Shown here piece by piece: positions 58,055-64,000 of a stretch of 64,000 nucleotides of DNA. The stretch lies in assembly GCA_024404095.1 (NCBI GenBank), contig JAKSQO010000005.1, positions 55,277-119,276 of the forward strand, written 5' to 3'. Each line of letters starts with the position of its first letter. Positions within the stretch are counted from its first letter, which is position 1. Below the pieces are notes generated by a model. The model had not been told where the DNA came from. It saw only the letters and a list, made by a program, of their open reading frames with translations, and did no database searches. This DNA comes from Clostridia bacterium (GTDB taxonomy: Bacteria; Bacillota; Clostridia; Oscillospirales; Acutalibacteraceae). A program made the position numbers and the translations under genes.

Positions 58055-59725
58055 TTATTTCAGCCTTGATAAAAAGAATTCGCGTTTTGCTTCATTGTCA
58101 AGCGAGTGAACAGGCTTGACCTGAGCGGTTGAGGCACCCTGAGAAATACAGCGTTTCATCCATGCATCGTGCGTTCCGCTCTGCTGATGCTGAATAATAA
58201 GCCTTTCAATAAACGCTTTCTCACGCTGACTTGAATAGCGTTTGCAAAGCTTACCCATATAGCCCTCAAGCTCATCAATACAGCTGTCCCAGTCAATATC
58301 CAAGTCACTTTCAACAACGAGTGAATATCGGTTAGGCATAACACTTTCATCCTGGTAGAAAAGCCAGCGGTCAAGCTTGATGTTGTGAGCCTCCTCAAGC
58401 ATTTCAATCGTATGGCGAGCATCCTCTTCGCTGAACTTCTCGCCTGCTATATTGAACAGCTGTCCCTTGCGGTAAACGTATTTTATAAGCGGGCACTTAT
58501 TGCGGAAGCCCTCAATCTCAACAATATCCTTAAGACGGTATCTGTAAAGGCCGGACTGTGTTGTGATAATTATCTCATACTGCTTGCCCTTCTCAAGCTT
58601 ATCGAGTGTCACAGCATTACTGTCAGGCTCACCCATTGGAATAAACTCATAGAAACAGCTGTCAGTAAGCAGCTGCATATCGGTGCTGTTCAGCTTGTAG
58701 CAGACAGCAACAAGACCCTCGGATGAACCGTAGCTCGAAAAGTCAAGCGGAATATCGTCAGAAAAACCGCGGATATAGTCGGCAGCAGGCTTGAATGAAG
58801 CATTGCCGATACTGCTGATTACGGCAAGTCTTGGCCATAAGCGGCGGTAAAGCGTATTGTCAAAACCCTGCTCAAACTGCTTGCGCAGATATTTTGCACG
58901 TTCAGGCATCGGTTTGATAACCGATAAAAGCTGACTGCGAAGCTCAGGCTTCATATTTATGCTTTCGTTTATTGTTCCTTTTTCAATATCGTCAACAATT
59001 ACCTGCCAGTTTTTCTGCAGATAAGTCATCTGGCTGACGTTGATACTGAAGAAGACAGAAAAAATAAATGAAACGTCCTCATCCATAAGGGCAAAACGAT
59101 AAATATTGTATATGTAATCACCGTCGTGCATATCGAACAGATTCCTTGACGGAACAGCAAGCAGATAAGGATAGAAGAATCCGTAATGACGTGCTGTGAT
59201 TTCAGCAATATTACTGCATGAAAGTCCGTTCGGAAGCACTTCATTTGTAACAGGTGAAAGGAAAACTCCTCGTCCGAGCTTAGAGCCTCTGCCCTTACGA
59301 ACCATTTCATCCGCACCGAGTGCAAGGGCACGAACCCAGGTATATCTTATATAAGGATCCAGCGATTCCTTTGTTGCGGGAATGAACTTCGGAACACCCG
59401 ATGAACCCGATGTACGGGAATAGCCGAGAATTTTTGATGAAGTTATCAGATTTTTCTCACCGTTTTTCATACGTTCAATATACGGTGCAAAATCTTCATA
59501 GCCGGAAATAGGAACATTTCGCTGAAAATCCTCAATGGATTTTATGTTGCTGAAATTATGCTCTAATCCGTATTCCGTATCTTTGTTTTTCTTAACGATA
59601 TTCATCAGAAGCTCTTCGTTCTGTTTCATGGGATAGAACGATTGCTTTTCCATATCAGAAAGATTTTTTCTGCCTCGACTTATCATAAGCTTTATGGCAG
59701 TATTATTTATAAAATTACGAAGCAT
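58055..59725 (-). CDS. GH3-type acyl-adenylating (acyl acid amido synthetase-like) enzyme
   Basis: 556 residues, cytosolic. ANL-superfamily GH3 motifs in order: ATP loop YSRTSGSSGVPKFIP (about 103-116), DFSSYGSSEGLVAV (about 330) and YRYRLKDIVEIEGF (about 395), then the small C-terminal cap with AGEKFSEEDA. Plant GH3 enzymes activate a carboxylic acid with ATP and join it to an amino acid; bacterial members are widespread but mostly uncharacterised. ATG 59725 has GGAAAG seven bases upstream; a TTG at 59740 is an alternative. Co-directional with the secreted esterase and divergent from the linear-amide hydrolase. Confidence 0.88.
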   Translation of the reverse strand: MLRNFINNTAIKLMISRGRKNLSDMEKQSFYPMKQNEELLMNIVKKNKDTEYGLEHNFSNIKSIEDFQRNVPISGYEDFAPYIERMKNGEKNLITSSKILGYSRTSGSSGVPKFIPATKESLDPYIRYTWVRALALGADEMVRKGRGSKLGRGVFLSPVTNEVLPNGLSCSNIAEITARHYGFFYPYLLAVPSRNLFDMHDGDYIYNIYRFALMDEDVSFIFSVFFSINVSQMTYLQKNWQVIVDDIEKGTINESINMKPELRSQLLSVIKPMPERAKYLRKQFEQGFDNTLYRRLWPRLAVISSIGNASFKPAADYIRGFSDDIPLDFSSYGSSEGLVAVCYKLNSTDMQLLTDSCFYEFIPMGEPDSNAVTLDKLEKGKQYEIIITTQSGLYRYRLKDIVEIEGFRNKCPLIKYVYRKGQLFNIAGEKFSEEDARHTIEMLEEAHNIKLDRWLFYQDESVMPNRYSLVVESDLDIDWDSCIDELEGYMGKLCKRYSSQREKAFIERLIIQHQQSGTHDAWMKRCISQGASTAQVKPVHSLDNEAKREFFLSRLK

Positions 59726-60059
59726 AGTATTACTTTCCAAACTCTTTTATTTTCTTTATTAAATATAACACATACAATCAGATTTTTCAATATACTTTTT
59801 AAACAATTTAAATAAAAATACACTATATTTTACAGAACCAATAATAAACTTATCAAAAAATTTGCATATTTCGATTTAAAATTATCAGGATATTCTGATA
59901 ATGAATTAAAGAATTTTATATTTTTTGTTGTAAAAAAATGTAATTTGTGATAAAATATAAAATTGTGATTAAATATAATGCATCTAATCTAATACGGTGC
60001 ACAATATTCAAACTGTATATCATATGTTTAATATAATGTTTAAAATGGAGTGAATAAAA
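59726..60059. other. AT-rich divergent regulatory region
   Basis: 334 bp without a gene. It holds a minus-strand promoter for the GH3 gene (TTGAAA 59785-59790, 17 bp, TATATT 59762-59767). A tandem direct repeat TTGTGATWAAATATAA occurs at 59945-59960 and 59963-59978 (period 18 bp). TATAAT boxes lie at 59974-59979 and about 60026; none has a good -35 on the plus strand. The repeat could be an operator for the divergent pair. Confidence 0.5.
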
Positions 60060-61187
60060 ATGGAATCCAACAAAGAGCTTCGCAGAAAAACAAGAGATTC
60101 TGCGATAATTCTTGACAAGAACATCGTTCTTCTTGATTACAAAAACAACTATAACCTTGACGGACTTCTGAAAGAAGGCGTATCAAATATTGCCGGACTC
60201 ATTACCTACGTTGCAAAGCTTTCAAAATATAAAGAGAGCGATTTTACAATAGGTACAGCCAAGGGCGGCGGATGTTCGGCATTCAACGCCTTTACTCCCG
60301 ACGGTGATTATATTATGGGCAGAAACTTTGATTTCAAAACTGCACCCTGCCTTGTTATCTGGACACATCCGGAGGGAAACTATTCAAGTCTCGCAGTTGT
60401 CGACAACAATTTTATTACATACGGAAACAAGCACAATGTATTTAACGGCAGACACACAGCTCAGCTTCTCCTCTCCCCTTATTGCTGTGTTGACGGAATA
60501 AACGAAAAAGGTCTGAGCATCGCAGTTCTTCAGATAAGAGCCAAAGCAACAAAGCAGACTGACCCTGCTAAAAAAGATATTACAACAACAGCAATGGTCA
60601 GAGCTGTCCTTGACACCTGTGCAAATGTAGACGAGGCAGTTGAGCTCTTTAAAAAATACAATATGCATGACTCCCTTTACTGCTGTTATCATTATTTCAT
60701 TTCTGACAGCACAGGCAGAACCGTTATAGTAGAATTCATAGACAATAAAATCAATGTTTATGAAAAAAACAGCGACAAGTATACTGTTAAGAACTCTGTT
60801 TTTGAAAATGACGGTCAGAAGCTGACTTATATGACCAACTATACAATTACAAAGGATATCGGCTCTTTTAAAGTTGAACAGCACGGTTACGACAGAACTG
60901 ACGCAATCAAAAATGCTTTCACGCAAAAGCAAGATGTTATGACAGAGCTTGAAGCGATGGATCTTCTCAGCCATGTCAAGCTTGATTATGATCATCCGAA
61001 ATATCCGTGGCGTATCGAAGCGTTATGGAGTGCGGTATACAACACAACAAAATGCACAATGAAAATCGCAGCGGGTATGGATTATAAAAAGGTATACACC
61101 TTCTCGGTCGAAGAACCCTGCAAGGTTCTTGATACCGAAAGTATTGATAAATCCGAGTACCCTGCCGTTGAATGGGATTACCTTTAA
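60060..61187 (+). CDS. Linear amide C-N hydrolase (choloylglycine hydrolase/C45-like Ntn hydrolase)
   Basis: 375 residues, no signal peptide. The Ntn core starts internally: nucleophile Cys72 in KGGGCSAFNAF, followed by DGDYIMGRNFDF with Arg88 and Asp91, SLAVVDNN, GINEKGLSIAVL and the Asn/Arg positions near YYHYFISDS. The 71 residues before Cys72 would need removal to free the nucleophile, as in the C45/acid-ceramidase-like group rather than classic bile salt hydrolases where Cys is residue 2. Cleaves N-acyl or other linear amides; bile conjugates, N-acyl amino acids or penicillin-like amides are all possible. Confidence 0.85.
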   Translation: MESNKELRRKTRDSAIILDKNIVLLDYKNNYNLDGLLKEGVSNIAGLITYVAKLSKYKESDFTIGTAKGGGCSAFNAFTPDGDYIMGRNFDFKTAPCLVIWTHPEGNYSSLAVVDNNFITYGNKHNVFNGRHTAQLLLSPYCCVDGINEKGLSIAVLQIRAKATKQTDPAKKDITTTAMVRAVLDTCANVDEAVELFKKYNMHDSLYCCYHYFISDSTGRTVIVEFIDNKINVYEKNSDKYTVKNSVFENDGQKLTYMTNYTITKDIGSFKVEQHGYDRTDAIKNAFTQKQDVMTELEAMDLLSHVKLDYDHPKYPWRIEALWSAVYNTTKCTMKIAAGMDYKKVYTFSVEEPCKVLDTESIDKSEYPAVEWDYL

Positions 61188-61193
61188 AAAAGC

Positions 61194-61229
61194 AAAACGT
61201 CTGTTTTCACTCAGAAAGCAGACGTTTTT
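61194..61229. terminator. Bidirectional terminator between the amide hydrolase and NhaC genes
   Basis: AAAACGTCTG (61194-61203) pairs with CAGACGTTTT (61219-61228); T-run on the plus side and T-run from the A tract on the minus side. Confidence 0.8.
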
Positions 61230-61242
61230 ATATATTCAGATT

Positions 61243-62850
61243 TTATGCCTCAACTGGCTTCTTATCACGTGTAATTCTTTTAATTACAAACAATGTAAGA
61301 ACAAGCGTCAGGAAAGAAATGGGAAGGCAGATTGCCGCATTCTTTACAAAGCCTGCGAGCACATATGAAGCTGCGGAAATTGTAAGAACAACCGCCGCAT
61401 ACGGAAGCTGTGTTTCGACGTGAGCAAGATGGTCACATCCCGCAGCCGTTGAAGACATTATGTTGGTATCTGAAATCGGTGAGCAATGGTCACCGCAAAC
61501 AGCACCTGCAAGGCAGGCGGAAATTGAGATTACAGTCATTGTTTCGTCAAGACCGATTCCGACAACAATCGGAAGAATGATACCCATTGTGCCCCACGAA
61601 GTACCTGTTGCAAACGCAAGGCCGACAGACACAAGAAAAACAATAGCAGGCAGGAACGAAGAAAGACCTGCAAGGCTGCCCGAGAAAACTCCTGAAACAA
61701 ATTCGTTAACACCGAGAAGAACTGTGATTTCACTCAAAGACCATGCAAAAATAAGAATAAGAATTGCAGGAACCATTGACTTGAAGCCGCTTGCGACAGA
61801 CTCCATAAGCTCCTTAAAGCTGAGCAGATCACGCATATAATAATAGATTACCGTAAATCCGACAGTAACAAGCGCGCCCATACTTAAAGCAAGTGAAGCG
61901 TTGCAGTCCGCAAATGCATCAATCAAGGATTTACCTTCAAACAGTCCGCCTGTATAAAGCATATAAGAAATACAGCTTACAATAAGAAGAACGACGGGAA
62001 TAATAAGGTCGGGAAGCTTGCCCTTGCTGTTTTCGTCAGAATTATCCGCTGATGTTTCCGGCGCAGGAACAGTGAATATATCGCCGTTTTTAGCGTTACT
62101 TTCGTGAACCTTCATCGGACCGAAATCAAATTGAGCCGCAGAAGTAATAACAACCATTGCAAGTGTCAGTATCGAATAAAAGTTGAACGGAATTGCCTTA
62201 AGGAACATCTCAACGCCGTTTACATTTTCAACATTTGCGGAAACAGCCGCCGCCCAGCTTGAAATCGGCATAATCATACACATCGGAGCAGCTGTGGCAT
62301 CAATGATATAAGCGAGCTTTGCTCGTGAAATCTTATTCGAGTCAGTTATCGGACGCATAACATTACCTGCGGTAAGAGTGTTGAAGTAGTCATCAACGCT
62401 CAGAACAACACCAAGTGCAAATGTAGAAAGCATCGCGACTCTTCGTGAATGAATGTGCTTGCCTGCCCATCTGCCGTAAGCCTTAGTGGCACCCGAACGG
62501 CTGAGAAGCGAAACGAGAATACCAAGCGTTACAAGGAAAGTAAGGATACCGAGGTTGCTGCTTCCGTCAAGACCTGAAAGAATACCGTGAACAAAAACAG
62601 ACTCAAGGGTATCAATCGTATTAAAATGCGAATACAGTAATGCACCCGACACAAGTCCGAGGAAAAGAGAAGAATAAACCTCTTTTGTTATAAGGGCAAG
62701 TATAATTGCCACAGCGGGTGGTACGAGCGACCATGCGGTTCCGGTAAAATCGTAGCCGTCAATAGCATGACCGTAAACCGCATAGCAGATTCCGGCAATA
62801 ATTACAAGAAGAATTGCGGAAAGTGCGATTTTCTTTTTCAAAATAAACAT
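61243..62850 (-). CDS. NhaC-family antiporter, probable lysine transporter
   Basis: About 535 residues with some 12-14 hydrophobic helices. NhaC family segments: SGATKAYGRWAGKHIHSRR, GVVLSVDDYFNTLTAGNVM with the buried acidic pair, AAPMCMIMPISSWAA, FATGTSWGTMGIILPI and GDHCSPISDTNIMSSTAAG. The annotated family is Na+/H+ antiport, but a lysine riboswitch precedes this gene, and NhaC-type genes under such control were predicted to carry lysine (LysW; Rodionov and co-workers). Start uncertain: ATG 62850 abuts AAAGGA; an in-frame TTG at 62841 has better spacing. Confidence 0.88.
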   Translation of the reverse strand: MFILKKKIALSAILLVIIAGICYAVYGHAIDGYDFTGTAWSLVPPAVAIILALITKEVYSSLFLGLVSGALLYSHFNTIDTLESVFVHGILSGLDGSSNLGILTFLVTLGILVSLLSRSGATKAYGRWAGKHIHSRRVAMLSTFALGVVLSVDDYFNTLTAGNVMRPITDSNKISRAKLAYIIDATAAPMCMIMPISSWAAAVSANVENVNGVEMFLKAIPFNFYSILTLAMVVITSAAQFDFGPMKVHESNAKNGDIFTVPAPETSADNSDENSKGKLPDLIIPVVLLIVSCISYMLYTGGLFEGKSLIDAFADCNASLALSMGALVTVGFTVIYYYMRDLLSFKELMESVASGFKSMVPAILILIFAWSLSEITVLLGVNEFVSGVFSGSLAGLSSFLPAIVFLVSVGLAFATGTSWGTMGIILPIVVGIGLDETMTVISISACLAGAVCGDHCSPISDTNIMSSTAAGCDHLAHVETQLPYAAVVLTISAASYVLAGFVKNAAICLPISFLTLVLTLFVIKRITRDKKPVEA

Positions 62851-62867
62851 TCCTTTCTCAGGACAGT

Positions 62868-62902
62868 AAAAGAGCACTGTCCGAAATAATCTGACAGTGC
62901 TC
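62868..62902 (-). terminator. Riboswitch-controlled intrinsic terminator
   Basis: In the transcript GAGCACTGTC pairs perfectly with GACAGTGCTC (62893-62902 with 62872-62881), followed by TTTTA. The ACTGTC of the 5' arm also occurs in the aptamer's 3' end, so alternate pairing is possible. Confidence 0.8.
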
Positions 62903-62907
62903 CGTAA

Positions 62908-63066
62908 ATACATACGACAGTGAAATACATATTCTGCGTTTCACCAGCACATAAGCACGGCAATGCATATGCACTTCGGCGACTGCCCTCTCATATTTCT
63001 GTGCTTGCCGGCATCGCAGAAAGATTTCTGCACAAAATATGAGGTGACATCCGCACCCCTGATTGT
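62908..63066 (-). promoter_or_regulatory. Lysine riboswitch (L box)
   Basis: On the minus strand the leader shows the lysine aptamer marks: GGGGTGCGGATGTCACC near its 5' end, GGGCAGTCGCCGAAGTGCAT (the invariant GTCGCCGAAG), the partner ATGTGCTGG, and the closing TTTCACTGTCGT. The order and pairing match the lysC L box of B. subtilis. Lysine binding should favour the terminator at 62868-62902 and so lower expression of the transporter. Confidence 0.88.
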
Positions 63067-63069
63067 ATT

Positions 63070-63098
63070 ATTATACCTTTTTATGGTTTAAAAGTCAA
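63070..63098 (-). promoter_or_regulatory. Promoter of the lysine-riboswitch transporter
   Basis: Minus strand TTGACT (63093-63098), 17 bp, TATAAT (63070-63075), about 8 bp before the aptamer. Confidence 0.8.
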
Positions 63099-63596
63099 GT
63101 TTAAATTACACTATATACGAAAAAATACCACTCAAAAGTATGTTAATTTTTGCTGACTTCGTCGGCCGTCCTGTTTAAGTCCCATTGTAATAAAAGTTTT
63201 TCAGTTTATACGTTAGAAGCCTGCGACAAATATTCTTATATAATCGGGAGCAGAGATTTTTCGTTCGGAATAACAAGGTTAAAAGAACAGAGATAAGCGT
63301 GGAATGTCAATGTTATCAACCGTTAAACAGTACTGAGTCGATAATTTTTAATTTTATTATTGAAATCACTGCCAAAAGATATATAATTCTGTTCATAAGA
63401 CTTATCAAAATTTTCCAATATGGCGATAATGAGCGCATTGAGAAAAAAACAGCTATCGCAATAGCAATAGCTGTTTTTTTGGTGCGGATGTTCATAACAC
63501 AAGTAACGAAAATGAATCCGTCAGCGGTATATATTCCCGTCCGACCATTGCCGAGCATCGATTTATATCACAACATTAAATTGGAGGCAATACAAA
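63099..63596. other. AT-rich region without recognisable gene
   Basis: About 500 bp with no frame that looks coding. A 105-codon plus-strand frame (63299-63616) starts with GTG, has no binding site and runs through the terminator hairpin at 63443-63480, so it is not accepted. The location next to tnpV suggests decayed mobile-element DNA. Confidence 0.5.
63443..63480. terminator. Strong symmetrical terminator hairpin
   Basis: Perfect 14-bp stem AAAAAAACAGCTAT (63443-63456) with 63467-63480; a T run on either strand. No intact gene ends here in either direction. Confidence 0.75.
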
Positions 63597-63947
63597 ATGG
63601 AAAAACACATTATTGATGAAAAGACGGACATCAGCTACACCCTGCAGGGAGACTATTACATTCCCGATTTAACATTACCGCCCGAAAAAGAATATCCCCC
63701 TCTCGGTAAGTACGGCAGAATGAGGCAGACTTATCTCAAAGAACACAGAAAGGCTCAGTATTCCATAATGCTGATAGGCGGCACATTAAACAGCCATCTG
63801 CACGATGTTGATGAGCAGGCAAATATAATCCTTGAACAAACGGTAAAAGCATTTGCTGAAGCTGACGGTTGCGATGAGAAACTGAAAGCTACAAACCAAA
63901 TGAAATGGGTAGGATTGATGAATAACTACCGGCACTGTGCAGAATAA
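63597..63947 (+). CDS. tnpV: TnpV family transposon-encoded protein
   Basis: 116 residues. Recognised by ISYTLQGDYYIPDLTLPPEK, LGKYGRMRQTYLKEHRKAQY, and the helical middle LNSHLHDVDEQANIILEQTV with ATNQMKWVGLMNNY near the end. TnpV proteins are found on Tn4451/Tn4453-type mobilisable elements and other integrative elements of clostridia; their role is unclear. TTGGAGG site upstream. Complete here; the rest of the element, if any, lies to the right. Suggests an integrated element edge at this end of the window. Confidence 0.85.
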   Translation: MEKHIIDEKTDISYTLQGDYYIPDLTLPPEKEYPPLGKYGRMRQTYLKEHRKAQYSIMLIGGTLNSHLHDVDEQANIILEQTVKAFAEADGCDEKLKATNQMKWVGLMNNYRHCAE

Positions 63948-64000
63948 ATCATTTTCAAAGAACTGATTTATATATAAAGTTATATTTCGTGATTTTTGAA

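Noticed and set aside
48233..59725. Auxin metabolism suggested by an auxin-efflux-carrier family gene and a GH3 gene
   Set aside because: The two are about 9 kb apart in different transcripts, and bacterial AEC proteins mostly carry dicarboxylates; the shared plant-derived names are not evidence.
63299..63616. A 105-codon frame before tnpV
   Set aside because: GTG start without binding site, reads through a perfect terminator hairpin, low-complexity AIAIAIAV stretch produced by the palindrome, and overlaps the start of tnpV.

Overview
The window reads as a chromosomal segment of a low-to-mid GC, Gram-positive anaerobe of the Clostridia, most likely a Ruminococcaceae/Oscillospiraceae-type gut bacterium. 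The grounds are strong GGAGG ribosome binding sites, AT-rich promoters of the TTGACA-N17-TATAAT type, a type III glutamine synthetase, sporulation-lineage genes (spoIID, bofA-like, ricT/yaaT), the Firmicutes block darA-holB-ricT and a TnpV-type transposon protein at the right edge. The genus cannot be fixed from the sequence alone. No rRNA, tRNA or CRISPR array was seen.

Left third (1-17,400): nitrogen assimilation. After a truncated branched-chain aminotransferase and a nitrilase-family hydrolase come glnA and an ANTAR-domain regulator on the minus strand. Divergent from them runs gdhA-glnN-asnB, followed by guaA-pyrG-carA-carB-nadE-bioY. Together these fix ammonium into glutamate, glutamine and asparagine and spend glutamine or ammonia nitrogen on GMP, CTP, carbamoyl phosphate and NAD. 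The gdhA leader carries two tandem small hairpins with hexanucleotide loops (A at position 1, G at position 4). Each overlaps an intrinsic terminator, as expected for targets of an ANTAR antiterminator such as the one encoded beside glnA.

17,400-25,500: amino acid uptake and sulfur assimilation. A branched-chain amino acid ABC importer (livJHMGF) is followed by metY-cysK and an Rrf2 regulator. The metY leader contains a 20-codon open reading frame with two cysteine codons and a hairpin over its stop codon, a candidate cysteine attenuator.

25,500-34,300: mixed housekeeping genes: an esterase, a propeller-like protein, thiN, a purine permease, yebC, an ECF sigma factor with a membrane partner, a YitT protein, mrnC and obgE. 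34,300-42,200: a minus-strand hexuronate/mannonate operon (eda, kdgK, an SDR mannonate oxidoreductase, uxuA). It also holds two Gfo/Idh dehydrogenases, one fused to a xylose-isomerase-like TIM barrel, and a misplaced glycosyltransferase.

42,200-56,600: rsmI, a tRNA-type methyltransferase, a small ferredoxin, spoIID, citrate synthase with an unknown membrane protein, an auxin-efflux-carrier family permease, a short QueG-like reductase, darA-holB-ricT, an HI0933-type flavoprotein, a DUF2508/BofA pair, thyA-folA and an alpha-L-fucosidase. A dispersed intergenic hairpin repeat occurs at about 25,430 and again at about 52,110.

Right end (56,600-64,000): a secreted SGNH esterase and a bacterial GH3-type acyl-adenylating enzyme form a pair, divergent from a linear-amide (choloylglycine-type) Ntn hydrolase; this looks like a possible N-acyl-amide metabolism locus. 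Next comes an NhaC-family transporter under a lysine riboswitch, then an AT-rich stretch and tnpV.
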